Shown piece after piece: positions 45,377 to 54,204 of a stretch of DNA of 64,000 nt; positions within the stretch are counted from its first letter, which is position 1; each line of letters opens with the position of its first letter. A program made the translations under genes and the position numbers. The DNA is taken from assembly GCA_001898465.1 (NCBI GenBank), contig MKTX01000001.1, positions 1 through 64,000 on the forward strand. The letters are read 5' to 3'. The DNA is from Sphingobacteriales bacterium 39-19 (lineage in GTDB: Bacteria; Bacteroidota; Bacteroidia; Chitinophagales; Chitinophagaceae). Under the pieces are notes generated by a model. The model did no database searches. It saw nothing but the letters and a program-made list of their open reading frames with translations, and was not told the DNA's origin.

Positions 45377-46507
45377 TTGGCGGGTATTTACATTCATATT
45401 CCTTTTTGCAAGCAAGCATGCACTTATTGCAATTTTCATTTTTCTACCGGTTTACAGCGTAAGGATAGCCTGGTACAAGCCCTTATTAAAGAAATACATG
45501 AGCCCAATTTGTTTATTGATTACAGCGAAGCCATTGAAACTATTTATTTTGGCGGAGGCACACCCAGCTTATTAAGTAACGATCAAATAGAAGAAATCCT
45601 AAACGCTTTATCCGAAAATTTTAAAATACAACCGGATGCTGAAATTAGTTTTGAAGCAAACCCTGATGATATAAACCCGGATAAACTGGCGTCCTGGAAA
45701 AATATTGGAATCAACCGGTTAAGTGTGGGCATTCAAAGTTTTGATCCCGAAGAATTACAATGGATGAACCGGGCGCATACGGCTAATGAAGCCTTAGCCT
45801 GTTTACAGGATATACAAGCGGCCGGGTTTACTAATTATTCAATAGATCTTATTTATGGCTCGCCCCTGCTAAGAGATGAGCAATTAATAGAAAACTGCCG
45901 GATTTTATTTCAGCAACAGGTACCTCATATTTCCTGCTATGCCCTTACGGTGGAACCTAAAACAGCATTAAGCCATTTAATATTGGCCCATAAAACGGAA
46001 GACATTGATACCCATAAGCAAGCAGATCAGTTTGAAATTTTACTTACACAAATGGAGAGGAATGGGTATGAGCAATATGAAATCAGTAACTTTTGTTTAC
46101 CAGGGTTTAGAAGTAAACACAATAGCAGTTACTGGCTGGGTAAACCATACTGGGGTTTTGGCCCTGCCGCCCATTCTTTTGATGGAAACCAGGAGCGCAG
46201 GTGGAATGTGGCAAATAATGCACGTTATATACAATCACTGGAGCAACATATCATTCCTTTTGAAGCGGAGCAACTTACCGGGGTGCAGCAAATGAATGAA
46301 TATATCATGATTCGTTTGCGTACTATAGAAGGATTATCAATACCTGTTTTTACCGAAAAATTTGGGAAAGACCCGAGCGCCGAACTATTAAAAAACACGG
46401 CACGCTATGTAAAAGAAGGATTATTGAAATGGGAGAACCAGCAGATCAGCTTAACAGCAAAAGGAAAATTTTTAGGCGATGGTATTGCCTCGGGCTTGTT
46501 TTTTTAG
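45377..46507 (+). CDS. hemW: Radical SAM haem chaperone HemW
   Basis: 376 residues. The 4Fe-4S triad Cys11, Cys15, Cys18 sits in PFCKQACTYCNFHF with the extra HemW-type pattern, followed by IYFGGGTPSLLS and a C-terminal HemW domain (YEISNFCLPGFRSKHNSSYW). HemW is thought to deliver haem to respiratory proteins and is often misannotated as HemN; the missing second Cys of CxxxCxxC-x-C in HemN supports HemW. The start is TTG; no ATG lies in frame upstream, and MAGIYIHIPFC is the standard N-terminus. Convergent with gpsA. Confidence 0.9.
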   Translation: MAGIYIHIPFCKQACTYCNFHFSTGLQRKDSLVQALIKEIHEPNLFIDYSEAIETIYFGGGTPSLLSNDQIEEILNALSENFKIQPDAEISFEANPDDINPDKLASWKNIGINRLSVGIQSFDPEELQWMNRAHTANEALACLQDIQAAGFTNYSIDLIYGSPLLRDEQLIENCRILFQQQVPHISCYALTVEPKTALSHLILAHKTEDIDTHKQADQFEILLTQMERNGYEQYEISNFCLPGFRSKHNSSYWLGKPYWGFGPAAHSFDGNQERRWNVANNARYIQSLEQHIIPFEAEQLTGVQQMNEYIMIRLRTIEGLSIPVFTEKFGKDPSAELLKNTARYVKEGLLKWENQQISLTAKGKFLGDGIASGLFF

Positions 46508-46514
46508 CCAGGGT

Positions 46515-47549
46515 TTAAATTAATTCTTTCTCGATCATTTTAAACCCATCAACCGCCGGGAGCTGATTCCATAAAATGTCATAAATGGCAGTAGCAATAG
46601 GCATCCTGGCACCAATTTGTTTATTAATTTCAAACATACACCTGCTGGCATTATAGCCTTCGGCTACCATATTCATTTCTAATTGTGCGGCTTTTACGGA
46701 ATACCCTTTCCCAATCATATTGCCAAAACTTCGGTTACGGCTGTACAGCGAATAACAAGTAACCAATAAATCGCCCAGGTAAACCGAAGCGGCATAATTA
46801 TGATGAAGAGAGGTTTTTAATTTCTCACTATCATTATATCCTACCTCGGCATTAATGATGCCTGCTTTACGTAAGAATCCTGCCATTTCATCGGCACTGT
46901 TTGCAATGAACACGCTTAAAAAATTATCGCCATAATCCAGGCCATGAGCAATGCCGGCGCCTACTGCATAAATATTTTTTAATACTGCCGCATACTGCAC
47001 CCCAAAAATATCTTTATTTACCACGGTATTCATATAGGCTGTTTTGAAGCAAGCGGCAATGCCCCGAGCCATACTTTCATCTAACCCGCTAAACGTAAGA
47101 TAAGACAGCTTCTCTTTAGCGACTTCCTCTGCATGGCAAGGGCCCAATACAGCAAAATAATCGGAAATTGAAAATGAAAAATGTTCTTTTAAATAATCGT
47201 TTAGCAGTAAATTATGTTCGGGCAAAATACCTTTTATGGCAGATACAATTTTTTTATTTTTAAATATTTGGGGTGGAAGTTTTTGTAAGGCCGCTGCTGC
47301 ATAAGCCGATGGAATGGCCACTACAATAACATCGGCGTGCTGTATTACTTCCCGGGGTTCTGTTGTAAGATGTAAAAGTTCCATTTTAAATTTTGCAGAA
47401 GAAAGGTATTGGGGATTTATGTGCCTTTGCGTAAACATTTCAATTGCTTCTGCACTTCGGTTCCACCAATAAATACGGTGGCCATTATCCGTTAAAATTT
47501 TTGCCAGGGCGGTACCCCAGCTCCCACTTCCTAATATGCCAAATTTCAT
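46515..47549 (-). CDS. gpsA: NAD(P)H-dependent glycerol-3-phosphate dehydrogenase
   Basis: 344 residues from the second ATG at 47549 (MKFGILGSGSWG, Rossmann GxGxxG at 7-12); the ATG one codon earlier is equally possible. SAIKGILPEHN and GPCHAEEVAKE follow, then the catalytic lysine region AAVLKNIYAVGAGIAHGLDYGDN. It reduces dihydroxyacetone phosphate to sn-glycerol 3-phosphate for phospholipids. Downstream of rnc on the same strand, ending 7 bases from the hemW stop. Confidence 0.95.
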   Translation of the reverse strand: MKFGILGSGSWGTALAKILTDNGHRIYWWNRSAEAIEMFTQRHINPQYLSSAKFKMELLHLTTEPREVIQHADVIVVAIPSAYAAAALQKLPPQIFKNKKIVSAIKGILPEHNLLLNDYLKEHFSFSISDYFAVLGPCHAEEVAKEKLSYLTFSGLDESMARGIAACFKTAYMNTVVNKDIFGVQYAAVLKNIYAVGAGIAHGLDYGDNFLSVFIANSADEMAGFLRKAGIINAEVGYNDSEKLKTSLHHNYAASVYLGDLLVTCYSLYSRNRSFGNMIGKGYSVKAAQLEMNMVAEGYNASRCMFEINKQIGARMPIATAIYDILWNQLPAVDGFKMIEKELI

Positions 47550-47620
47550 CATGATAAGTTGTACTGTAAATTAAATGCACACCACCAGTGTATGGCTTTA
47601 CCTTATAGTTCCATTTGATT

Positions 47621-48367
47621 TTATAAGCCCAATTTGCCTACTGCTATTTGAGCAGCCAGTTGGCTGGCATCTTTTTTATTATAGCCTTTGGCCTGGGCGA
47701 TCAATTCCCCATCTACCGTAGCTCCAATGGTAAACAACCTGCGGCCATTTTCAAATTTTTCATCCAGGGTTTCAAATTCAAGCGCTTTACCATTTTTATT
47801 TGCCCACCCATATAATTTGTTTTTGATATTGATCTCCAGTTCTTCCAGGTCTTCTGTAAACATGTGTGGGAAAATAATATATTTTTCTACCCAACGTTCT
47901 GTTTTTTTATAACCTTTATCTAAATATACTGCGCCAATCAAAGCTTCAAGGGTATTTCCAAAAATTTGAGAAATTTTTAATGCATTATCAAACTTGTTAT
48001 AAAATGTAATTTTTTTTAAACCCATTTTAAGGGCAATCTCATTTAGCTTTTGGCGGTTTACCATTTTACTGCGCATTTCAGTTAAAAAACCTTCTCCCTT
48101 ATATGGATATTTTTTAAACAGGTAATGTGCAATGATGGTGCTTAAAACGGCATCTCCTAAAAATTCCAGGCGTTCATTATTTTCATCGGCACCTTCCCGT
48201 ACGGAGCGGTGGCTCAATGCTGTGCGGTAAAGTGAAATTTCATCAGGAGCAAAACCGAGTATATTCGTAAGCTGCTTTTTAAAAGGCTTTTTGCCTGACT
48301 CTGTTTCAAACAGATTTTTAAAAAAATCAATCGTTTTAATCTTGTAAATTTTATTCGAAATTAACAA
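47621..48367 (-). CDS. rnc: Ribonuclease III
   Basis: 248 residues. The RNase III signature ERLEFLGDAVLS (about 82-93), the second acidic site (GNTLEALIGAVYLDKG) and a C-terminal double-stranded RNA-binding domain (about 177-248, ending KGYNKKDASQLAAQIAVGKL) are complete. It cleaves double-stranded RNA in rRNA maturation. No in-frame ATG lies before the conserved core and an in-frame TAG lies 8 codons upstream, so the start is non-ATG, most likely TTG at 48367. It lies in the common acpP-fabF-rnc order. Confidence 0.93.
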   Translation of the reverse strand: MLISNKIYKIKTIDFFKNLFETESGKKPFKKQLTNILGFAPDEISLYRTALSHRSVREGADENNERLEFLGDAVLSTIIAHYLFKKYPYKGEGFLTEMRSKMVNRQKLNEIALKMGLKKITFYNKFDNALKISQIFGNTLEALIGAVYLDKGYKKTERWVEKYIIFPHMFTEDLEELEINIKNKLYGWANKNGKALEFETLDEKFENGRRLFTIGATVDGELIAQAKGYNKKDASQLAAQIAVGKLGL

Positions 48368-48541
48368 TTTTGATTCAAATAGATCATTCTATCAGCCTGG
48401 CTGTTCATCCTGTTTCGTCACCTTCCATTGATTTTAAAAAAGGGTACCCGAAATATTATACTCTTATTAAAGGAATATTCTAATCTTTATCATCCTATAA
48501 AGAAAATAATAATTTTACAAACAGGTAATGTAAAAGGAGAA

Positions 48542-49795
48542 TTAAGGAATATATTTTTTAACAATTACAGAAGCATTATGCCCGCCAAAACCAAAAGTAT
48601 TGCTTAAGGCAGCATTTACGGTTTTTTCCTGTGCTTTATTAAAAGTAAAATTGAGCTTGGGATCCAGCTCGGGGTCGTCAGTAAAATGGTTAATAGTGGG
48701 GGGCACTATATTTTGAGTTACAGCTAAAATACAAGCCAGCGCTTCTAAAGCGCCGGCGGCACCCAGGCAGTGCCCGGTCATACTTTTTGTAGAACTGATA
48801 TTTAAATTGTAGGCATGATCGCCAAATACATCGAGGATGGCTTTTGTTTCTGCAATATCGCCTAAGGGTGTAGAGGTTCCATGAACATTTATATAATCAA
48901 TATCACCGGGATTCATACCGGCATCTTTCAACGTAGTGATCATTACATTTTTTGCTCCTAAACCGTCGGGGTGAGGTGCTGTAATATGATAGGCATCGGC
49001 AGTAGCACCGCCGCCTGCAATTTCGCAATAAATTTTTGCTCCCCTGGCCAGGGCATGTTCCAGGTTTTCTAACACAAGCACACCGGACCCCTCTCCCATT
49101 ACAAAACCATCCCGGTCTTTATCAAAAGGCCGGCTGGCGGTTTTAGGATCATCGTTTCTTTCGCTCAAAGCTTTCATGGCATTAAACCCGCCTACACCGG
49201 CTGCACTAATTACGGCTTCACTTCCCCCGGTAATAATTACATCTGCTTTACCCAGCCGGATATAATCAAATGATTCTATGATGGCATTTGTACTGGAAGC
49301 GCATGCACTTACTACAGCAAAATTGGGCCCCCGGAAACCATGCCGCATTGAGATTTGCCCGGCGGCAATATCCAAAATCATTTTAGGTATAAAAAAAGGG
49401 TTGAAACGGGGAGTTCCATCACCCAGGGCAAAGTTGGTAACTTCTTCCTGGAAGGTAATCAACCCGCCTATTCCACTGGCAAAAATAACACCCACCCTGT
49501 CGGGGTCGGCATTTTCCGCAGTAAGGCCGGCATCTTTAACCGCTTCATCGCTGGCAATAAGTGCAAACTGGCAATAGCGGTCCAGCTTACGGGCTTCCTT
49601 TTTTTCTAAATAACGGGTGGGTTCAAAGTCTTTAACCTCACAGGCAAACCGTGTTTTAAATTTCGTAACATCAAATTGCCGGATATAATCGCAGCCACTT
49701 ACGCCTAAACGGAGCCCCTGCCAATATTCATCAACAGTTTTCCCCAAAGGAGTGATTGCGCCTAACCCGGTAACGACTACTCTATTTAAAGTCAT
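48542..49795 (-). CDS. fabF: 3-oxoacyl-ACP synthase II (KAS II)
   Basis: 417 residues. Catalytic Cys165 (VVSACASSTNA), His305 (NVHGTSTPLGD) and His342 (TGHCLGAAGALE), plus SRPFDKDRDGFVMGEG. It elongates acyl-ACP with malonyl-ACP in fatty-acid synthesis. Follows acpP with a 30-base gap and is almost certainly co-transcribed with it. Confidence 0.97.
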   Translation of the reverse strand: MTLNRVVVTGLGAITPLGKTVDEYWQGLRLGVSGCDYIRQFDVTKFKTRFACEVKDFEPTRYLEKKEARKLDRYCQFALIASDEAVKDAGLTAENADPDRVGVIFASGIGGLITFQEEVTNFALGDGTPRFNPFFIPKMILDIAAGQISMRHGFRGPNFAVVSACASSTNAIIESFDYIRLGKADVIITGGSEAVISAAGVGGFNAMKALSERNDDPKTASRPFDKDRDGFVMGEGSGVLVLENLEHALARGAKIYCEIAGGGATADAYHITAPHPDGLGAKNVMITTLKDAGMNPGDIDYINVHGTSTPLGDIAETKAILDVFGDHAYNLNISSTKSMTGHCLGAAGALEALACILAVTQNIVPPTINHFTDDPELDPKLNFTFNKAQEKTVNAALSNTFGFGGHNASVIVKKYIP

Positions 49796-49825
49796 ACGGT
49801 GTGCCTGGAGTGTTAAATGGTAGAA

Positions 49826-50062
49826 TTACTTTGCGTTTTCTTCTAGATAAGAAACAGCCTGACCTACGGTTGTGATCGTTTCTGCTTGTTCGTCAGGAAT
49901 AGAAATATTAAATTCCTTTTCAAATTCCATAATTAGCTCAACGGTATCTAAGCTATCTGCTCCCAAATCATTTGTAAATGAGGCTTCATTGGTTACTTCG
50001 GCTTCATCTACTCCTAATTTATCAACAATAATCTTTTTTACTCTTGTTGCAATGTCTGACAT
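49826..50062 (-). CDS. acpP: Acyl carrier protein
   Basis: 78 residues from the ATG at 50062; 21 upstream in-frame codons are rejected because they lack ACP similarity and would remove the promoter spacing. Acidic four-helix protein with the phosphopantetheine serine Ser37 in [13 protein letters not shown]. It carries growing acyl chains to FabH, FabF and others. The best promoter in the window lies just ahead. Confidence 0.97.
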   Translation of the reverse strand: MSDIATRVKKIIVDKLGVDEAEVTNEASFTNDLGADSLDTVELIMEFEKEFNISIPDEQAETITTVGQAVSYLEENAK

Positions 50063-50081
50063 GATGGTAAAATTTAAGGTG

Positions 50082-50111
50082 CAAAAATATGTTTTTTGAC
50101 TTAAATGCAAA
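50082..50111 (-). promoter_or_regulatory. Complete Bacteroidota promoter of acpP
   Basis: On the minus strand TTTG (50108-50111) and TATTTTTG (50082-50089) are 18 bases apart, matching the Bacteroidota -33/-7 consensus TTTG-N19-TAnnTTTG closely. The -7 box ends 19 bases before the acpP ATG. Confidence 0.6.
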
Positions 50112-50281
50112 GAAATACCAAACAAGTATACAAAATCACTTTTTTATTGTTTTTTTTATGGATTTTAAAAAAATGCAGAATAATATAAATGGCTACTATA
50201 TAAGTTACAGTTCAAAAAAATCATTAACTTGGTGATACGCCTGAGGGCTTTTTGTATGCTAAAAAAAATATCAGCGCAAAT

Positions 50282-50713
50282 ATGGGGTTAAAAATTATAG
50301 ACCATGGTAGTTCTGAATACCAAAAAATGATACAATTGCGGTATGCCATTTTGCGCCAACCGCTGGGTCTTACCTTTAGCCAGGAAGAATTGGACCAGGA
50401 AGGGAACCATATTTTGATTGCTGCTTTTGATGAGGATGTAATTCTTGGCTGCTGTATGCTTATAAAAAAAGACCGGCAAACTTTGCAACTGAGGCAAATG
50501 GCAGTGCAAAATAATTTACAGGGAAAGGGTATTGGTGCCTCTATAATGGCGTTTGTAGAAAATATTTCCCGGGACCGGGGTTTTAAAAAAGTAATTATGC
50601 ACGCCCGGGACTCTGCTATCGGGTTCTATGAAAAATTTGGGTATAAAGCAAAAGGCGATCCTTTTATGGAATTAAATATCCCCCACATCATGATGGAAAA
50701 AAATATTTTATAA
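50282..50713 (+). CDS. GNAT-family N-acetyltransferase
   Basis: 143 residues from the ATG at 50282; a TTG ten codons earlier is less likely. Motif A is clear: LRQMAVQNNLQGKGIGASIMAFVE (about 77-100), the pyrophosphate-binding loop for acetyl-CoA, followed by MHARDSAIGFYEKFGYK. It resembles ElaA/YjcF-type acetyltransferases; the acceptor is unknown. Free-standing, divergent from acpP across a 219-base gap. Confidence 0.9.
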   Translation: MGLKIIDHGSSEYQKMIQLRYAILRQPLGLTFSQEELDQEGNHILIAAFDEDVILGCCMLIKKDRQTLQLRQMAVQNNLQGKGIGASIMAFVENISRDRGFKKVIMHARDSAIGFYEKFGYKAKGDPFMELNIPHIMMEKNIL

Positions 50714-50716
50714 TCC

Positions 50717-51193
50717 TTATTTTTTTATTTTATCCCTGAGAATCTTACGGGCTTCATGCAGTTCATCTCCCTCGAATGCGGATTTTGGAATAATAAAAAA
50801 AGAGTTGCTGCTAAAATACAGGTGAAAGAAATGGGGTGTTTCTAACCAGGTTGAAAACTGCTCCCACTGCCAGCTTCGGCTGCCTTTATCATTTTCTATA
50901 GTAAAGCTATCTGGCCCTAAAATGGCTTTAAAATGATCTTTAAATGTGCGTTCCCGGCGGTACACCATATAAGGCAGTACAAACCAAAATATAATCATTA
51001 AGAAAAACCACAAGGCTGAACTCACTAAAAAAGCAAGGGGATCAATTTTTTTTACATAAAATAAAATAGCCGAAGTAATGGCAAACACATTGATCAGGAT
51101 AATCATGATTTTTATTTCCCGGCGGCTAATAAAATGAAAACGCAAAGCCTGGATCACTTTTGCCTTTTCGTACGTAAATGGAGATGACAGCAT
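50717..51193 (-). CDS. YcxB-like membrane protein
   Basis: 158 residues: two transmembrane helices (IMIILINVFAITSAILFYV about 29-47 and FLVSSALWFFLMIIFWFVL about 55-73) and a C-terminal beta-rich domain (SRSWQWEQFSTWLETPHFFHLYFSS and FFIIPKSAFEGDELHEARKIL) typical of YcxB-like proteins. Function unknown. A -7 box sits 4 bases ahead of its ATG and the upstream gene is closed by a terminator, so it is its own unit. Confidence 0.75.
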   Translation of the reverse strand: MLSSPFTYEKAKVIQALRFHFISRREIKIMIILINVFAITSAILFYVKKIDPLAFLVSSALWFFLMIIFWFVLPYMVYRRERTFKDHFKAILGPDSFTIENDKGSRSWQWEQFSTWLETPHFFHLYFSSNSFFIIPKSAFEGDELHEARKILRDKIKK

Positions 51194-51197
51194 GGCT

Positions 51198-51205
51198 CAA
51201 AGATA
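51198..51205 (-). promoter_or_regulatory. -7 box almost touching the YcxB-like start
   Basis: Minus-strand TATCTTTG ends 4 bases before the ATG at 51193. Confidence 0.5.
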
Positions 51206-51236
51206 AAAGGATGCCGCTGAGAAAAAAAATCAGGAT

Positions 51237-51273
51237 AAAAAAAGGCCCTTACAATCCCTACATTGCAAGAGCC
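51237..51273 (-). terminator. Terminator after the PQQ-propeller gene
   Basis: On the minus strand a 12-bp stem (51262-51273 with 51244-51255, two G-U wobbles) with a 6-base loop is followed by seven T residues. Confidence 0.8.
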
Positions 51274-51293
51274 ATTATTCAAAGCTTTAATTC

Positions 51294-53294
51294 TTAAAAA
51301 GTAAAACCCTGAATTTCGTTCCCCCCGGTTTTATAGTAAACCACTTTTCCCAGTTCATCTATCTTATAATCCGGGTCTTTTTTATCGCCAAATATAATTT
51401 TCCGTATTTCTTTGCCACTATTTTTATCAACGATCATAACGCCTGCATCTTTGGCCATATTGGTATTGCCAAAATTGGTAAGCATGCTCATAAAATTATT
51501 GGCTTCTTTGGTCGCCTTAAACCTGCGGCTGATAGATGCAAAGCTGCTGGAGGCTGCTCCCGCAAATGCGGCTGCATTGGCATTGGCGGTTTTTATATCC
51601 CGGTCCAGTTGTGGGTTTGTGCTGCCGTAATACCCTTTGGCATAACTCATTTGAGCGGCTTGTGCTGCTTGCTGGGCAGCCATCATGGTTGCCGCTAACC
51701 CCCCTAAGCCACTTAATAACTTACCGCCCATGGTACGGCCGGGCGCAGGCTGATAATTATGCCAGAGTTGCTTCCCTTCAAAATCATACAAACGGGCATT
51801 TTGATCTGATGTTAACAGAAGCCCGTTTTCTCTCACTTGCATTGAACCGGGCTCTTCTTTCCCGTCAAAATGTATTTCTTTTACCCATTCATTTAAATCA
51901 CCGGTTTCAAAGTTTACTTTATAAATTGTTTCATTGGCATATACGTACCCAATTTTGCCGGTACTGTTAGCGCCAATACAATGTTTTACCTGGAAGCCTT
52001 TTGCCCATTTTTTTTCTGCAGTTTCCAAATCGAGGATATTGATCTGGTCTGTAGTACGGAAATATAATCCTTGCGGAACAATTTGAAGGTCCCTGATTTC
52101 GCCTTTAATGGAAAGTGGTTTTTTAGTTAATGATTTCCCTTCATCTAAGTTTACTAAACTAATAAAATTGGTTCCCTGGTCACGGGCGGTTGCCAGTATA
52201 AGTTTATTCCCTGCCATTTTATAGGCCAATACATCCCCCTGTAAATCCACATCGCTATCCCATTTCATCTTACCGGTGGCGGGATCCAGGCATAATAACG
52301 ATGCCCTGTTTTTTTTACCGGCACTATTTCTTTTAATCTTACCAATCAGGCCACCGCCTCCTTTATTTTGCTTAGCTACATCTTCCTGGGTTTTTTCGGC
52401 TGTTGCTATCAACATCCCTCTTTCATCAAATAAAATATTGGTGATGGGCGAAGGAAGGTCTACCCTTTCCCAAACTTCTTTTCCGTCAGCAATCGTAAAG
52501 GCGGTAATAATATCCTGGTTCCAGAAATAGATCATGGCAGGGTCTTTATATACAAAGAAATCGGCCGAAGTCATTGTAGCTTGTTCATTTGCGCCTTCAT
52601 CTAATTTTTTACCAAACTGGGGTACAAGGCCTCCGAAACCCTTTTTTTCTTTAGGAGGTGCGGCTACCGGCAAATCGCTTTTCATATCAATATTATACAA
52701 TTGTTCCCCGGTAGATTTATTTAGTTTATAAATATTTTTATTGGTGGCTATAAAAATAGCATCCTCCACTTCTCCCGCTTCTGATACAATTTGTTCCGAA
52801 TTTTTTTCAAATAATTTTTGTTGCTCCCAAATCTTTTGACCACTAGCCAGGTTCACCATCATCAACATGGGTTTACCACTACTATTCGTTCCATAAAATA
52901 AGAGGGCGTTACTTTTTATTAAATGGATGCGCTTTGTGATATTTTGTAAACCCAGGTCCCGGGTATTGATTGTAACCTTACCGGTTACTACATCTACTAC
53001 GTTGTTTACTGATTTTATCAATCCCCTTTTAGCCAGTACAATATATGGGGTGCCTTCTATGGGATCGTAATTTTCTTCCTGTATGTTTTCAATATTATCA
53101 ATCTTCCAGGCTTCTTTTCCATCGGATGGTGTAATACCATACAGGCCATCTTTGGTACCGGCAATTAAAATACCTGCATCGGTAATTTTATACCAGTTTA
53201 TTTTTGAAGGAAAAGTTTTCGTCCACCCATCCGTTTGTGCTTGTGCTAACCCTGCCCAAAGCAGGAGATTTAAAATGAGAATTGTCTTTTTCAT
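51294..53294 (-). CDS. Exported PQQ-like beta-propeller protein
   Basis: 666 residues from the ATG at 53294 (MKKTILILNLLLWAG); 12 upstream codons are rejected because they precede the signal peptide. Signal peptide about 1-20 (ending AQAQ), then propeller blades with repeated GxxxW/LxxxTGK motifs (DGKEAWKIDN, SGQKIWEQQ, DGKEVWERVD, TGKMKWDSDV, TAEKKWAKGF, EGKQLWHNY). These are PQQ/BamB-like repeats, here lacking PQQ-dehydrogenase catalytic marks. An Ala/Met-rich stretch interrupts the last blade (about 51550-51740). Function unknown; preceded by a promoter and followed by a terminator. Confidence 0.8.
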   Translation of the reverse strand: MKKTILILNLLLWAGLAQAQTDGWTKTFPSKINWYKITDAGILIAGTKDGLYGITPSDGKEAWKIDNIENIQEENYDPIEGTPYIVLAKRGLIKSVNNVVDVVTGKVTINTRDLGLQNITKRIHLIKSNALLFYGTNSSGKPMLMMVNLASGQKIWEQQKLFEKNSEQIVSEAGEVEDAIFIATNKNIYKLNKSTGEQLYNIDMKSDLPVAAPPKEKKGFGGLVPQFGKKLDEGANEQATMTSADFFVYKDPAMIYFWNQDIITAFTIADGKEVWERVDLPSPITNILFDERGMLIATAEKTQEDVAKQNKGGGGLIGKIKRNSAGKKNRASLLCLDPATGKMKWDSDVDLQGDVLAYKMAGNKLILATARDQGTNFISLVNLDEGKSLTKKPLSIKGEIRDLQIVPQGLYFRTTDQINILDLETAEKKWAKGFQVKHCIGANSTGKIGYVYANETIYKVNFETGDLNEWVKEIHFDGKEEPGSMQVRENGLLLTSDQNARLYDFEGKQLWHNYQPAPGRTMGGKLLSGLGGLAATMMAAQQAAQAAQMSYAKGYYGSTNPQLDRDIKTANANAAAFAGAASSSFASISRRFKATKEANNFMSMLTNFGNTNMAKDAGVMIVDKNSGKEIRKIIFGDKKDPDYKIDELGKVVYYKTGGNEIQGFTF

Positions 53295-53331
53295 GTGTTG
53301 CCAGTTTATGTTTTTGGTATGAAGAAACATT

Positions 53332-53339
53332 CAAATGTA
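53332..53339 (-). promoter_or_regulatory. -7 box for the PQQ-propeller gene
   Basis: Minus-strand TACATTTG, 37 bases before the ATG at 53294, with a -33-like TTTT 19 bases further upstream. Confidence 0.45.
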
Positions 53340-53360
53340 ACTAGCAATACAAATATTTAA

Positions 53361-53383
53361 AATACCCTGCAATGGGTATTTTT
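53361..53383 (-). terminator. Probable terminator of the dtd-mazG pair
   Basis: AATACCC and GGGTATT with a 6-base loop abut the MazG-like stop codon. On the minus strand only TTAAATATTTG follows, so the T run is weak. Confidence 0.4.
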
Positions 53384-53738
53384 AAGGTTTTAATTTTTTA
53401 TTTTCCAGGTGCCGTTTTCCATCTCTTTTTGTTTTTTTACGGATATTATTTTGCAATGCCTGCGTAAGGTTTACCCCGGTTTGATTCGCCAGGCAAAGTA
53501 ACACCCAAAGTACATCGGCCATTTCATCGCTAAGGGAATGGCCCTTATCTGATTCTTTAAAACTTTGCTCGCCGTATTGCCTTACCATCAACCTGCTGAG
53601 TTCACCTACTTCTTCCATTAAAATACCCAGGTTGGTGAGTTCATTAAAATACCTGACCCCCTGGTCTTTTATCCATCTGTCTACCATTTGTTGTGCTTCA
53701 TAAAGCGTTAAAATTTCCTGGTTTTTTATTTGTACCAT
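53382..53738 (-). CDS. MazG-like nucleotide pyrophosphohydrolase
   Basis: 118 residues, the size of single-domain MazG-like/dCTPase enzymes. Metal-binding motifs EEVGEL (about 43-48) and DEMADVLWVLL (about 70-80) are intact. The family removes pyrophosphate from non-canonical or excess NTPs. It starts 10 bases after dtd, so the two share a transcript. Confidence 0.88.
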   Translation of the reverse strand: MVQIKNQEILTLYEAQQMVDRWIKDQGVRYFNELTNLGILMEEVGELSRLMVRQYGEQSFKESDKGHSLSDEMADVLWVLLCLANQTGVNLTQALQNNIRKKTKRDGKRHLENKKLKP

Positions 53739-53748
53739 TATTTTTTAT

Positions 53749-54204
53749 TTATAAGTCAGGGTTTTTACTGTCCATAAGTATGGTAAAGGGACCTTCATTA
53801 ATTAAAGAAACTTTCATTTCGGCCCCAAAGCTTCCTGTACCTATTTCTTTACCCATCTCAGTTTCCAGCATGGCAATCATCTTTTCATAAATGGGTAATG
53901 CCGTTTGTGGCCTGGCTGCTTTAATATAACTGGGGCGGTTACCCTTTTTTACCGATGCCTGCAAAGTGAATTGGCTTACCAGCAGAATATTTCCGCCGCA
54001 GTCTTTTACTGAAATGTTGGGAACCTTTTTTTCATCATCAAAAATGCGCAGGTTTACAATTTTATGGCATATCCATACCATGTCATTTTCGGTATCGGTT
54101 TCTTCAATTCCTATCAATACCAGCAATCCTTTTTGAATAACGGCGACGGGTTCGCCTTCTATCCTTACACTTGCTTCTGAAACCCTTTGTATTACTGCTT
54201 TCAT
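53749..54204 (-). CDS. dtd: D-aminoacyl-tRNA deacylase
   Basis: 151 residues, usual DTD length. MKAVIQRVSEASVRIEGE start, SQFTL (about 87-91) and the C-terminal NEGPFT (in place of NxGPVT), with GNRPSY. It hydrolyses D-amino acids (and glycine from tRNA-Ala) off tRNA as proofreading. Co-transcribed with the MazG-like gene. Confidence 0.95.
   Translation of the reverse strand: MKAVIQRVSEASVRIEGEPVAVIQKGLLVLIGIEETDTENDMVWICHKIVNLRIFDDEKKVPNISVKDCGGNILLVSQFTLQASVKKGNRPSYIKAARPQTALPIYEKMIAMLETEMGKEIGTGSFGAEMKVSLINEGPFTILMDSKNPDL

Noticed and set aside
48370..48483. 37-codon plus-strand open frame (TTG start) in the rnc-fabF gap, ending GIF
   Set aside because: An open frame this short is expected by chance, and it has no -7 box or recognisable motif.
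50102..50281. Possible small RNA or gene in the acpP-GNAT gap
   Set aside because: The stretch is A/T-rich without a stable stem, terminator or conserved frame; only the acpP promoter at its left end is supported.
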